From Pseudonocardia sp. (GTDB lineage Bacteria > Actinomycetota > Actinomycetes > Mycobacteriales > Pseudonocardiaceae): 64,000 bases of DNA. The position numbers and the translations under genes were made by a program. How positions within the stretch are numbered: the first letter of the stretch is position 1; each line of letters opens with the position of its first letter. This document shows positions 38,245 through 48,586 of the stretch, piece after piece. The notes under the pieces were generated by a model. That model did no database searches, was not told where the DNA came from, and saw only the letters and a list, made by a program, of their open reading frames with translations. The stretch spans positions 1-64,000 of the forward strand of contig JAFASX010000084.1 in assembly GCA_019244295.1 (NCBI GenBank), written 5' to 3'.

Positions 38245-39168
38245 ATGATGGTGTTCGCAGCGCCGAGTGTGCAGGATGAGGAGATCGTGAACAACGCAGA
38301 TGTCTCAGGCGGACTCGTCGTTCTAGCTGTGGATGACGAGAAGCCGGCGCTCGACGAACTCGCGTTCCTACTCGGTCAAGACCAGCGCGTCGGAACGGTG
38401 CTCACCGCGTCGAACGCAAACGACGCGCTGCGCATGCTCAGCACGCGAGAGCGCCCCCGGGATGGTGGTCCATCCGGGGCCGCTCACTTACCGGTGCCGA
38501 GGCATCCGGTGACTGGGGCGCCGATCGCCCGCAGCACCGATGTGGACGTGGTGTTTCTGGACATCCGGATGCCGGGGCTAGACGGTATGGAGCTGGCGAG
38601 GGTGTTTTCCTCAATGGCGGTCCCACCCGCTGTGGTGTTCGTCACCGCGCACGACGACCGGGCGGTGGATGCTTATGAGGTCGGTGCGGTCGACTACTTG
38701 CTCAAGCCGCTTCGGACAGAGCGGTTACGCCACTCACTTGACCGGATTCTGTCCACCCGGGTCGTGCCCAGCGCCGATCCCGGTCGCGACGACAACCCAG
38801 GCGACGATGAGGTGATCCCGGTCGAGCTTGCGGGCACCACCAAGCTGGTGCCCCGCTCCGCGGTCCGCTACGTCGAAGCTCAGGGCGACTACGCCCGACT
38901 GCACACCAACGATAACAAGAGCCACCTGGTGCGCATCCCGCTTTCGGTGCTGGAAGATCGCTGGCGTGACGCTGGGTTCGTGCGTATCCACCGCTCTTAT
39001 CTGGTTTCGCTGCCCCTGGTCACCGAACTGCGGTTGTCTGGATCAGGCTACGTGGTGCGGATCGGTTCTGGATCGGACACCGCTGAGCTGCCGGTCAGCC
39101 GCCGGCACACGCGGGAGCTCAAAGATCGTCTAGTCCGTGCCACGAAGCAGGCGTGGAGCCAGCGATGA
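38245..39168 (+). CDS. LytTR-family response regulator
   Basis: VLAVDDEKPALDEL...VVFLDIRMPGLDGMELA...VDYLLKPL; LytTR domain VRYVEAQGDYARLHTNDN...FVRIHRSYLVSLPLV. Confidence 0.93.
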   Translation: MMVFAAPSVQDEEIVNNADVSGGLVVLAVDDEKPALDELAFLLGQDQRVGTVLTASNANDALRMLSTRERPRDGGPSGAAHLPVPRHPVTGAPIARSTDVDVVFLDIRMPGLDGMELARVFSSMAVPPAVVFVTAHDDRAVDAYEVGAVDYLLKPLRTERLRHSLDRILSTRVVPSADPGRDDNPGDDEVIPVELAGTTKLVPRSAVRYVEAQGDYARLHTNDNKSHLVRIPLSVLEDRWRDAGFVRIHRSYLVSLPLVTELRLSGSGYVVRIGSGSDTAELPVSRRHTRELKDRLVRATKQAWSQR

Positions 39169-39190
39169 AATCCGAGCGTGGAGCTGAGCC

Positions 39191-40183
39191 ATGAGCGATG
39201 AGGGCCGTCCGCAACCGGTTGGCTTCGAGCAGGACACGACGGACGGTCCAGGCACCGAGGAGCTAGAGGTAGACCAGCGATGGGGGGGTCCAGAAGAGGA
39301 TGCCATGCCGGACATCGCCTCCGTGGGGATGCGCCAAGAGCTGCATCGTTGGGTGCGTGCTGACCACGGACGCCTAACCGACGGGGCGCGCCGGCCGGGC
39401 GATGACGGGCGGCATGCCCGGCCGGACGGCCAGGGCCGTGACCCAAGGTTGGACTATGTACCGAAACACGCTATCAGCACGCCGGGTCCCGGCGCGGCCT
39501 CCGCCGCTGAGTTAACCGACCAGTTCCCTCGGCCGAGGCAGGACCCGACCGAGCCGCCGATGCCGGCTAGGCCTCAGCCATCGGATCCGCTTTTACCGCT
39601 GGGCGGCGTCGGTGCCGGTGGTAGAACCGTGCCCGAATCCCTAGCCATGTCAATCGCCGAGGCAGTGAGTACCGCCGAGGCAGGGGATACCGCCGAGGCA
39701 GGGGATACCGCCGAGGCAGAGGGTACCGCCGAGGCGGGTGCCACCGACGAAAGCAGGCCTCCTAGCCTCGGGGCGACCGCCTCAGCCTCTCCGAGTACGG
39801 CCTGCGTCGCGGGCGAGCAGTTGACCCCGGGTAAGCGGGTACGCGTGGTGCTCTCGCAGCGAAAGGGCAGAACTCGGCCGGTGCGTACGGTGGTCGAGAT
39901 CCAAGAGCTTACCCAGGTTGGCGAGGTGCTCAGCTCCAGCCTTATTAATTCGCAGTTGGCTCTGGCCGTCCGGGTCGGCGGTATCGCGTTGATCACGCTC
40001 GGATCGTTACCCGCGCTGTTTGTGATCTTTCCGGTGCTGGGACGGATGGAGGTTCTCGGCATGCGGTTGCCGTGGCTGCTGCTTGGAGTGCTTGCTTATC
40101 CGTTCATGCTGGCCCTGGGCTGGATGCATACTCGAGCCGCGGAACGGTTGGAACGGGTCTTCGCCGACCACATCCAGAACTGA
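39191..40183 (+). CDS. Hypothetical protein with TAEAGD repeat tract and C-terminal TM pair
   Basis: STAEAGDTAEAGDTAEAEGTAEAG; LVGGIALITLGSLPALFVIFPVL...LPWLLLGVLAYPFML. Confidence 0.7.
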   Translation: MSDEGRPQPVGFEQDTTDGPGTEELEVDQRWGGPEEDAMPDIASVGMRQELHRWVRADHGRLTDGARRPGDDGRHARPDGQGRDPRLDYVPKHAISTPGPGAASAAELTDQFPRPRQDPTEPPMPARPQPSDPLLPLGGVGAGGRTVPESLAMSIAEAVSTAEAGDTAEAGDTAEAEGTAEAGATDESRPPSLGATASASPSTACVAGEQLTPGKRVRVVLSQRKGRTRPVRTVVEIQELTQVGEVLSSSLINSQLALAVRVGGIALITLGSLPALFVIFPVLGRMEVLGMRLPWLLLGVLAYPFMLALGWMHTRAAERLERVFADHIQN

Positions 40184-40246
40184 ATAGTCAGCTTCCGTTG
40201 CCGGGCGATCGGATCGAGCGACACGCGGACATCGTAGGCTAGCGCT

Positions 40247-41995
40247 ATGACTATGGCGTCCATGGTATCCCTAGCCGCGATCGCGCTGGTCGCCGTGGCC
40301 TCCATTGTGATCGGTTCATTCGGCGTGCGACTCGCCCGCAACACGTCTGACTTTCTGGTGGCCTCACGCACCGTCAAGCCACTCGCAAACGCGGGCGCTA
40401 TCTCAGGGGAGTACTTGTCGGCGGCGTCGTTTCTGAGTGTCGCGGGCGCAATCCTGAAAGACGGCCCGGACGCGCTGTGGTACCCGATCGGGTTTACGGC
40501 GGGTTATCTGGCGCTGCTGTTGTTCGTTGCTGCTCCGTTGCGCCGCTCCGGTGCCTACAGTGTTCCGGACTTTGCGGAGTTCCGATTGCGCAACATCAAT
40601 CTGCAGCGGCTTTGCGCGATCTTCGTGATCGTTATCGGCTGGCTCTACCTGCTGCCGCAGCTACAGGGCGCGGGGCTCACGTTGGCCACCGTGGTGCCCG
40701 CGGTGCCGGCCTGGAGCGGCGTGGTAATTGCCGGTGTCGTGGTGGTTTCCGCTGTGGCCTTCGGCGGAATGCGATCGATTACATTCGTACAGGCGTTCCA
40801 GTACTGGTTGAAGTTCACCGCGTTGGCCCTGCCCGTGATTACTCTGCTGATCTATGTGGGCGGTGATCATCGATCGCTCAACTTGCCGGCCCCACCGCAG
40901 TTCCCCACCGACACCACGGTGAACGTCAAGACCCCTGTGTTGCTCGAGGTGAGCCAGCCGGTCACGTTCCAAGCGACTGGCGTGCTCGACGGCGAGCGAC
41001 GCGGCGGGACTGTGCGTTGGGACCCCGGCCGGCGGCACAGCGTGAGTGCTGGGTCCACCTTAGTCTTCGCGGCCGGCACCGCCGTGCCTGTTCCGGCTGG
41101 TAGCCCCACCCGCAACTCCAGTTGGCTGACTCCGCTGTCCGAGGAAGAGGATGTCCGAACGCATCTGTTTGAGATCTACTCGCTGATCATGGCGACCTTC
41201 CTGGGCACCATGGGCCTGCCTCATGTGTTGGTGCGTTTCTTCCCTAACCCGGACGGCCGGACGACTCGGCGTACCACAGTCGTCGTGCTCGCCATGCTCG
41301 GCTCTTTTTACCTGCTGCCCACGCTGCTCGGCGTGTTCTCCCGGCTCTACGTTCCACAGTTGTTGGTCAGCGGTGAGACCGATGCGGCGGTGCTGTTGCT
41401 ACCGACGGCCGCGCTGGGTGGTGGGCCGCTGCCCACGCTGCTCGGTGGCCTGGTTGCCGCCGGCGCGTGGGCCGCGTTCTTGTCTACGTCGTCCGGGCTG
41501 CTAGTGAGCGCGGCAGGGGTGCTGTCCACGAATCCGCCGCTGTTTCGGCGTGTCAGTGTGCGCGACTTCCGGGTGGCCGCGGTTTTGGCTGGGGTCGTGC
41601 CGGTTGCGCTGGCGATGTTCGCGATACGACTGGATTTCTCCGAGACGGTGTCGCTGGCGTTCGCGGTGGCGGCGTCTACCTTCTGCCCGCTGCTCGCGCT
41701 GGGTATCTGGTGGAATGGCCTGACTGACCGCGGCGCGATGGCCGGTCTGGCGGTGGGCGGGATCAGCTCGGTGACCGCTGTGATCCTCCGCCTGTTCGGC
41801 CTTACGCCCGGTGGCTGGTTTGGCTACTTGATAGCCCGCCCGGCGGCGGTCACCGTGCCGGCGGCGTTCCTGACGATGATCGTGGTCAGCAAGCTGACCA
41901 CCAATCGGAAGTTGCCGGACGCGGCCAGCCTGTTGTTGCGAATGCACGCTCCGGAGCGGCTGGGCCTGGGCGAAGACCGCATCCGCAACTTCTGA
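40247..41995 (+). CDS. Sodium/solute symporter (SSS family)
   Basis: FLVASRTVKPLANAGAISGEYLSAASFLSVAG...GLPHVLVRFFPNPDG. Confidence 0.9.
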   Translation: MTMASMVSLAAIALVAVASIVIGSFGVRLARNTSDFLVASRTVKPLANAGAISGEYLSAASFLSVAGAILKDGPDALWYPIGFTAGYLALLLFVAAPLRRSGAYSVPDFAEFRLRNINLQRLCAIFVIVIGWLYLLPQLQGAGLTLATVVPAVPAWSGVVIAGVVVVSAVAFGGMRSITFVQAFQYWLKFTALALPVITLLIYVGGDHRSLNLPAPPQFPTDTTVNVKTPVLLEVSQPVTFQATGVLDGERRGGTVRWDPGRRHSVSAGSTLVFAAGTAVPVPAGSPTRNSSWLTPLSEEEDVRTHLFEIYSLIMATFLGTMGLPHVLVRFFPNPDGRTTRRTTVVVLAMLGSFYLLPTLLGVFSRLYVPQLLVSGETDAAVLLLPTAALGGGPLPTLLGGLVAAGAWAAFLSTSSGLLVSAAGVLSTNPPLFRRVSVRDFRVAAVLAGVVPVALAMFAIRLDFSETVSLAFAVAASTFCPLLALGIWWNGLTDRGAMAGLAVGGISSVTAVILRLFGLTPGGWFGYLIARPAAVTVPAAFLTMIVVSKLTTNRKLPDAASLLLRMHAPERLGLGEDRIRNF

Positions 41996-42368
41996 TAGCG
42001 CTGGTCGGGCAGCGCTGTATTCGATGGACGCCTTGTCCAAGTCCGATATCCGTTAGAGCTCTCGGGTGAGGGCTAGTCTCTGATAAGACCCTGAGTAACT
42101 GTGCGAGAGGGCGACGACTCGAACGGATGATACCCAGAGGACTGATCCGGGCACGTTTCAGTGGTGAGCAGCAGCTGTCCGGCGATCAGGGCGTGTCAAG
42201 CCGTGATGGTAACCGTTGATCGTGTAAAGATGACCGCTCGTCGTTCATCGCATCGAGCGCGGCTCTAGGCCCGGTTGATTCGATGACGGACTGAGGGCCT
42301 ACCGTGTGGGTGGGCGATGATTCTTGTTGGTGCCATTTGTCCCCACCTGAAGTGCTAAGGAGCGAACC

Positions 42369-42710
42369 GTGAGTGCCACGGGTAAACGCCGACCTACCGC
42401 CAGAACCATCTATGAGCAGGTACAAGCCAGCCCAGGGTTCGCCAACCTGCGTAGCCGGCTACGCAGGTTCATCTTTCCGATGAGCGTGGTTTTCCTTGTA
42501 TGGTACCTGGTTTACGTTTTGCTCGCGTCTTTCGCCCCCGCTTTCATGTCCACCAAAGTGACCGGCAATCTGAACGTGGGGTTGCTGATCGGGCTGTTGC
42601 AGTTCGTCAGCACGTTCTTGATTGCTACCGTTTACATCACCTTTGCCAACGCTAAGATCGATCCGGCGGCCGAGAGTATCCGGATCGAGATCGAGGGGAG
42701 CGATCGATGA
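42369..42710 (+). CDS. DUF485 membrane protein
   Basis: FIFPMSVVFLVWYLVYVLLASFAPAFMSTKVTGNLNVGLLIGLLQFVSTFLIATVY. Confidence 0.9.
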   Translation: MSATGKRRPTARTIYEQVQASPGFANLRSRLRRFIFPMSVVFLVWYLVYVLLASFAPAFMSTKVTGNLNVGLLIGLLQFVSTFLIATVYITFANAKIDPAAESIRIEIEGSDR

Positions 42711-44503
42711 CCGCGTACCTAGCGGAACAAGGGGTTGGCGATCCCGCTCTAAACATCGGTGTCTTCGCCGGCTTCGTGGCGATCACATTGGTTGTCGTGT
42801 TCATGGTTGGCCGAAGCAACCGAACCGCTTCGGACTACTACGCGGCTGGCCGGTCGTTCACCGGTCCGCAGAACGGCGTCGCGATCGCCGGTGACTACCT
42901 GTCCGCCGCGTCCTTCCTGGGTATCGCCGGGGCGATCGCGGTGAGTGGTTATGACGGCTTTCTGTACTCGATCGGCTTCCTGGTGGCGTGGCTGGTGGCG
43001 TTGCTGCTTGTGGCCGAGCTGCTGCGGAACACAGGCAAGTTCACTATGGGCGACGTACTGAGCTTCCGGATGCGTCAGCGCCCGGTTCGGGCGGCGGCGG
43101 CTACCTCGACGCTGGTGGTGTCGTTCTTCTACTTGCTGGCGCAGATGGCCGGTGCCGGCGCGCTGATCGCGTTGCTGCTGAACGTCCCGAACAGCGACAC
43201 GCTCGGCCAGGGTACGGTAATCGCGGCGGTTGGCATTATCATGATCGTCTACGTGTTGGTGGGCGGCATGAAGGGCACCACCTGGGTGCAGATTATTAAA
43301 GCCGGGCTGCTGCTAGTGGGCGCGGCGTGTGTGACGGTGTGGGTACTGGGCAAGTTCGGGTTCAACCTGTCGGATATTCTTGGCCAGGCCGTGCAGAACA
43401 GCCCACAGGTCGTCGCTAAGCCGGGAGGCAAGCCCAAGTTGCTGGGCGAGGCTCTGTTAGGTCCGGGCCTGGCCTACGGTGCCACGATCACCTCGAAGAT
43501 TAACTTCATCTCACTGGCGCTTGCGTTGGTACTCGGCACCGCTGGGTTGCCGCACATTCTCATGCGGTTCTACACCGTGCCCAACGCCAAGGAAGCACGC
43601 CGTTCGGTGGTCTGGGCGATCTGGTTGATCGGCATCTTCTACCTCTTCACCCTGGTGCTCGGGTATGGCGCCGCGGCACTGGTGGCTGGCGGTGCCCAGA
43701 GGATCAGTACCGCGCCCGGCGGCAGCAACTCGGCCGCTCCGTTACTGGCTTACGAGCTCGGTGGCCCGGTTCTGCTGGGCATCATCTCCGCGGTGGCATT
43801 CGCCACCATTCTGGCGGTGGTCGCTGGGTTGACCATCACGGCTTCGGCGTCCTTCGCGCATGACGTGTACGCCAACGTGATCAAGGGAGGTACGGCAGCT
43901 CCGGATGATGAGGTGGCGGTGGCCCGGCGGACGGCGGTGGTGATCGGGCTGGTGGCTATCGCGGCCGGGATTCTGGCGCGCAACCAAAACGTCGCGTTCC
44001 TAGTTGCGCTGGCGTTCGCGGTGGCGGCCTCGGCGAACCTGCCCACGTTGCTTTACTCGCTGTTCTGGAAGCGGTTCAATACTACGGGCGCGCTGTACAG
44101 CATCTACGGTGGCCTGGTCACCTGTGTGGTTTTGATTATCTTCTCGCCGGCGGTATCTGGCGAGTCGACTTCAATGATTCCTTCGGCGGATTTCGCGGTG
44201 TTTCCGTTGGCCAACCCCGGCCTGGTGTCTATTCCGATGTCGTTCCTGCTCGGTGTCATCGGTACGTACGTTGGCGGCAGGGAACCGGCCGAACACGCGA
44301 AGTTCGCCGAGATGGAGGTTCGTGCCCTGACCGGTGCCGGCGCGGAGAGAGCAGTGGCGGCGCACCAACTGCCGTCCCAGCACCTGGGTCGGGCCGGTCA
44401 GTTCGCGCCCGGCCCCGGGATTGCATCGGCTAGCCATGGGTTCACCCCGGCGGGCTGGTTTCACCCTGGGTTGACTGCGGCAGATGACATTATGAGAGAG
44501 TGA
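42707..44503 (+). CDS. Cation/acetate symporter (ActP-like)
   Basis: SDYYAAGRSFTGPQNGVAIAGDYLSAASFLGIAGAIAVSGYDGFLYSIGF...GLPHILMRFYTVPNAKEARRSVV. Confidence 0.93.
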   Translation: MTAYLAEQGVGDPALNIGVFAGFVAITLVVVFMVGRSNRTASDYYAAGRSFTGPQNGVAIAGDYLSAASFLGIAGAIAVSGYDGFLYSIGFLVAWLVALLLVAELLRNTGKFTMGDVLSFRMRQRPVRAAAATSTLVVSFFYLLAQMAGAGALIALLLNVPNSDTLGQGTVIAAVGIIMIVYVLVGGMKGTTWVQIIKAGLLLVGAACVTVWVLGKFGFNLSDILGQAVQNSPQVVAKPGGKPKLLGEALLGPGLAYGATITSKINFISLALALVLGTAGLPHILMRFYTVPNAKEARRSVVWAIWLIGIFYLFTLVLGYGAAALVAGGAQRISTAPGGSNSAAPLLAYELGGPVLLGIISAVAFATILAVVAGLTITASASFAHDVYANVIKGGTAAPDDEVAVARRTAVVIGLVAIAAGILARNQNVAFLVALAFAVAASANLPTLLYSLFWKRFNTTGALYSIYGGLVTCVVLIIFSPAVSGESTSMIPSADFAVFPLANPGLVSIPMSFLLGVIGTYVGGREPAEHAKFAEMEVRALTGAGAERAVAAHQLPSQHLGRAGQFAPGPGIASASHGFTPAGWFHPGLTAADDIMRE

Positions 44504-44835
44504 ACAACTCTCCGGTGCCCAGCGTTGCGGTGCGGGCGGTTCCCGCCGATGCTCGGCCGTTGGATGTGCGTGAAGCTCGCGAGTGGGTAGCCGGCCACGC
44601 GCCGAAAGCTCAGCATCTCCCCATGTCTGAGCTGACGGCCCGGCTGGATGAGATTCCGGCCGATCAGGAACCGTTGTATGTGATCTGCCGCAGCGGAGGA
44701 CGGTCGGCGCGAGTGGTCGAATACTTGGTCGCGCAGGGCTATCCAGTGGTGAATGTGGACGGCGGTATGCAAGCGTGGGTCGAGGCCGGTTTACCGCTCG
44801 TGTGCGACGGGCCGGGCCAGCCGGAGGTCGTTTAA
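44500..44835 (+). CDS. Rhodanese-like domain protein
   Basis: ARPLDVREAREWVAGHAPKAQHLPMSEL...PLYVICRSGGRSARVVEYL. Confidence 0.92.
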   Translation: MNNSPVPSVAVRAVPADARPLDVREAREWVAGHAPKAQHLPMSELTARLDEIPADQEPLYVICRSGGRSARVVEYLVAQGYPVVNVDGGMQAWVEAGLPLVCDGPGQPEVV

Positions 44836-44857
44836 TGGCGGGATTTGGTGCGCGAAG

Positions 44858-45799
44858 GTGACCTGCCATCGCTGCGGGAAGGTCCAGCCGCCGGACGCTG
44901 ACGGTCCGTTTTGCGTGCGCTGCGGCCAGTTCCTGGTGTCGAGGCGATGGGTGGCTTCGCCGCCGACTTCAATACCGAATTCGGCGGCGGTCCCCTCCTC
45001 TGGTGCCGCTCGATCGACGCCTTACCTCGGGCCGCCCCGCTACCTCACGCCACCACGGTGGGGTTTTCCTGCCCTGCCGTGGCGCGAGGAGGAGCCAGCC
45101 GCCCCGCGGCCGGCGGCCGAGGAGTTAACCGAGCAGACCGGCCTGCTTGTTGCTCTGCTGCGGGCTCTCGCGGTACTGGCCGGGCTGTCCGCGCTCGCTG
45201 AGTGCTGGCGCTACGTACTGTTACTGCGCAGCCGGGGCTCGGCGCTGGACGCTCGGGAGGTTGCGGCTTCGGACGCGCTGGTCGCCGCCGTTTCCTGGGT
45301 GAGCGCCCTGCTCACCGCGGTAGCGGGCGTGTTGTTGCTGATCTGGGTGGTGCGAGCGATGGAGGCGAGTGCCGCGCGAGCTGGGCTGCGCCCTGCCCGC
45401 ACACCCCGCTCCGTAGTGTTGGGGTGGTTGATCCCAGGGATCAACCTATCGATCCCTGGGTCGGTGTTGGCCGAGATTGAGCACGTGGCGCTCGATCGGG
45501 ATCCCAACCAGCGGCCATGTCCTTCGCGGCTACTGCGCGTGTGGTGGGCGTTGTGGGGGGCCAATGTCGTGCTAGCTGTGCTATCGGCCGGCTGGTTGTT
45601 GCGCAGCGGTGTGCAGGCCAGGGCCGACAGCGTCGTGCAGCATGCCTTGCTTGATCTGGTCGCCTCGGTGACCGCTGTGGTCACGGTTCGGGTTGTCAGT
45701 CAGCTCACTGCGCTGATTGGACCGCCTCGGCGGGTTCCGCTGCCTCGGGTGGTACGGGTGAGTTCAGTGGATGTTACAGCCTCGCCGGCCTCGCCGTAG
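44858..45799 (+). CDS. DUF4328-like membrane protein with N-terminal zinc ribbon
   Basis: VTCHRCGKVQPPDADGPFCVRCGQFL; RSVVLGWLIPGINLSIPGSVLAEIEHVALDRDPNQ. Confidence 0.75.
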   Translation: MTCHRCGKVQPPDADGPFCVRCGQFLVSRRWVASPPTSIPNSAAVPSSGAARSTPYLGPPRYLTPPRWGFPALPWREEEPAAPRPAAEELTEQTGLLVALLRALAVLAGLSALAECWRYVLLLRSRGSALDAREVAASDALVAAVSWVSALLTAVAGVLLLIWVVRAMEASAARAGLRPARTPRSVVLGWLIPGINLSIPGSVLAEIEHVALDRDPNQRPCPSRLLRVWWALWGANVVLAVLSAGWLLRSGVQARADSVVQHALLDLVASVTAVVTVRVVSQLTALIGPPRRVPLPRVVRVSSVDVTASPASP

Positions 45800-45800
45800 C

Positions 45801-45830
45801 GCGGATTCACGCGGATTCACGCGGATTCAC
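45801..45830. repeat. Three perfect tandem copies of GCGGATTCAC
   Basis: Direct reading. Confidence 0.95.
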
Positions 45831-45898
45831 AGAGCGGAGCCGCCTGTCACCGGAAACAATGACAGGACTACCGTGACGCCGCGACCAGCAGGAGAACG

Positions 45899-46879
45899 GT
45901 GAGCAGGAAGACAGTGAGTAAAAAAACAGGGTCACGCCGACCAACTGGTAGCGACGAGACAGCCGGTCTCAACCCTCGTCGGCCTTGTCCGTGTGGTTCG
46001 GGCAAGCGTTACAAGGCGTGTCACGGAACCGGTGACGACGCGATCGTGCTGCGTCCGTTCCAGGGTCTTGCCGCCGAATGCGACTTTGTGGCTCTGCGCG
46101 AGTTCGTGCCGTCCGGGTCGGCGTTGTTGCCGCTGTCAAACGGTGGTCGGGCGCTCGCCGGCGATCGCAGGCCCGTATTAGCCAGCGTGCTGCCCGGCGC
46201 GGCGGCGGCCATCGTTCGAGCCGACGGTAAAGTGATGGTCGGCATGCAAGTGCAGACTCGCACTGGCGATATTTCCGGCGACCTGGGTCGCGCACTGCGC
46301 TGGGCGTTGAGCGCCGAACCAGGCGAGGTGCTTGCCGTGTCTGGGCCGTCGCTGGGTGAGGGCCCAGTGCGGTTGCAGGACCTGGTGGACGCCGAGGCTG
46401 GGCTGGACGTCAAGGTGCACCCGAACTTCTCTTGGTGGCTGCCAGAGGGCGAGGAACCCACGCGGGAGACGTCCGCCGCGCTGGAGCAGGCCAACAAATT
46501 GGTCAAGCCAACAGAGCCGGTGGTTGCCGAGGGCGTCCGGGCCATGTACTGGGTGGACGCCGGTGAAAAGGCACACGTGCGCTGGGTGCGACCGGAGCCG
46601 GAGGACCGCCTGTTGGCTGCGTTGGCCCGGCTGCAGGCGCGGGAGCGTCTCGAACTCGGTGCCGGGTCGCGCTACGTCGGTTCGTTTCGGGCGCATGGGT
46701 TGATGGTGCCGGTGTGGGACGTGGATCGTGAGATGCATGCCAAGGAGTGGGCGGAGCCGGCTTCGAACTTCGCTGGCGAGCTCGGTGAGGCGCTAGCGTC
46801 GCTGGAAGCCGAGCCGCTGACTGAGAAGGAGCGCCGGGCCCGGGACTCCCTCGCGGGTCGCCAGGTTACCCTGCGTTAG
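45899..46879 (+). CDS. DUF5926 protein with SEC-C-like N-terminal motif
   Basis: NPRRPCPCGSGKRYKACHGTGDD. Confidence 0.85.
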   Translation: MSRKTVSKKTGSRRPTGSDETAGLNPRRPCPCGSGKRYKACHGTGDDAIVLRPFQGLAAECDFVALREFVPSGSALLPLSNGGRALAGDRRPVLASVLPGAAAAIVRADGKVMVGMQVQTRTGDISGDLGRALRWALSAEPGEVLAVSGPSLGEGPVRLQDLVDAEAGLDVKVHPNFSWWLPEGEEPTRETSAALEQANKLVKPTEPVVAEGVRAMYWVDAGEKAHVRWVRPEPEDRLLAALARLQARERLELGAGSRYVGSFRAHGLMVPVWDVDREMHAKEWAEPASNFAGELGEALASLEAEPLTEKERRARDSLAGRQVTLR

Positions 46880-46902
46880 TTTGGTCGCTGGAGCTGACAG
46901 GG

Positions 46903-47721
46903 TCAGGGCAGCCAGGACAGTTTGCCGGCCAACAGCGCGTAGCCGACAAAAGCCGCCACGTCCAGCAGCAGGTGCGCACCAACCAAGGCCCACAGCCGGC
47001 CGGTGCGCTGCCACACCCGACCGAAAACCAGCCCCATCACCAGGTTGCCGACGAATCCGCCGAAGCCCTGGTACAAGTGATAACACCCGCGCAGCGCCGC
47101 CGAACCCAGCACGCCCGCGTTTTCCGAGTAGCCGAGTTGACGCAGCCGGGTCAACAGGTAGCCGGTGAGCAGCACCTCCTCGGCCCACGCGTTGCCGGCG
47201 GCGGCCAGGATGAGCACCGGTAGCCGCCACCAGGTGTCGTTCAGCGTGCTGGGCAGCACAGTGAGGTTCGCACCCGCGGCACGGGCCGCCAGATACAGCC
47301 CCAAACCCGGGATCCCGATCAGCGCGGCCAGCGCGGCGGCCAGTGCGCTGTCGTGGCCGGGACGGCGGCCATCCAGCCCAATGTCCCGCAGCGCCATCCC
47401 GCCTCGGACGATCAGGTAACCGCCCAACGCGCCCCAGCCGAGAAGCTGCAGCACATACGCTAACTGCAGGCCGAGGTCGATAAACGGGTTAGCGGCGGCC
47501 GGTGCGTTGATCGCGACATGTTGGTCAGGAAGCCGCTCGGGTCGCAGTAATGATTGCAGTAGCGATAGCCCACTGCGCAGTGCGCTGAGTCCGAGGGTGA
47601 TCCATAGCACGATGAACAGCTCGGTGCGGATCAGGGTTTGTTCCGCCAGATCATCCGCCGGGTCAGGTGGCGGCGGGTTGACCGGTCCGGGCGCCAGCCA
47701 TCCGCGCAGCCCACCCCTCAC
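46903..47721 (-). CDS. CPBP-family intramembrane protease
   Basis: AWAEEVLLTGYLLTRLRQLG...GFVGNLVMGLVFGRVWQRTGRLWALVGAHLLLD. Confidence 0.88.
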   Translation of the reverse strand: MRGGLRGWLAPGPVNPPPPDPADDLAEQTLIRTELFIVLWITLGLSALRSGLSLLQSLLRPERLPDQHVAINAPAAANPFIDLGLQLAYVLQLLGWGALGGYLIVRGGMALRDIGLDGRRPGHDSALAAALAALIGIPGLGLYLAARAAGANLTVLPSTLNDTWWRLPVLILAAAGNAWAEEVLLTGYLLTRLRQLGYSENAGVLGSAALRGCYHLYQGFGGFVGNLVMGLVFGRVWQRTGRLWALVGAHLLLDVAAFVGYALLAGKLSWLP

Positions 47722-47777
47722 ACCCGCCAGCCTACCTAGCGGTCCGCCGGTGTTACCCCGCCGGGCGTTACCCTGGC

Positions 47778-48188
47778 GTGGTGCGCCGCTTTGTCTTCAC
47801 ACCCCGATGGATGCTCGGGCATCTGTTGGTGGTAGGGGCCGCTGCGGTTTGCCTGAGGTTGGGTGATTGGCAGTGGGACAGAGCGCACCTCACCGGCTCA
47901 GTGCAGAACTGGGGTTATGCGCTGCAGTGGCCCTTGTTTGCGGTGTTCTTCGTGGTGGCTTGGTGGCGAGTGTTGCTGCTGGAATCGCGCAGGATGGATG
48001 AGCCGGAGGCTGGTACGCCCGTGTTCCCCCCGTCGCCGAATCCACTATCGGGTGGGCCGCTTGGGATGGCGGGGGACGCGGTGGACGAAACATCGGAGGA
48101 AGAAGACGATGATGACGAGCAGCTGGCGGCATACAACCGAATGCTCGCCGCGCTCGCCGCGCAGGACGAGGCACGCGAGCGCCGCTGA
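47778..48188 (+). CDS. Conserved hypothetical actinobacterial membrane protein
   Basis: FTPRWMLGHLLVVGAAAVCLRLGDWQWDRA...ALQWPLFAVFFVVAWWRVL. Confidence 0.8.
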   Translation: MVRRFVFTPRWMLGHLLVVGAAAVCLRLGDWQWDRAHLTGSVQNWGYALQWPLFAVFFVVAWWRVLLLESRRMDEPEAGTPVFPPSPNPLSGGPLGMAGDAVDETSEEEDDDDEQLAAYNRMLAALAAQDEARERR

Positions 48189-48244
48189 ATCTCGACCGCC
48201 CGCGATGAGCGCTCCCCGACGGCTCGGGTATCGTCAGAGGTGCT

Positions 48245-48586
48245 ATGGACGCTCGCCAGGTCGCCCTCATTGCTTATCGGGTCTTCGCCTATGTCACGGG
48301 GGTCGGGCTGCTGGTACTTGTGTTTGTGGCGATGCCGCTGAAGTACATCGGCGGGATCAGCCGGCCCACCACGATCGTCGGCATGCTGCACGGATTCTTG
48401 TACATGGGCTACGTGGTGTGCACTCTGGTACTCGCGGAGCGTTGCCGCTGGCGGCCGGTGCGAGCTGCTTTGGTAGCCTTGGCCGGCACCATACCGTTTC
48501 TCTCGTTTGTGGCTGAGCGCAAGGTCACACGGCTGGTGAGGACCGAGGACGCCAAGGCCGGTACCGGCGGCTCGTCAGCAAGCTGA
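48245..48586 (+). CDS. DUF3817 membrane protein
   Basis: YRVFAYVTGVGLLVLVFVAMPLKYIGG...GMLHGFLYMGYVV. Confidence 0.85.
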   Translation: MDARQVALIAYRVFAYVTGVGLLVLVFVAMPLKYIGGISRPTTIVGMLHGFLYMGYVVCTLVLAERCRWRPVRAALVALAGTIPFLSFVAERKVTRLVRTEDAKAGTGGSSAS

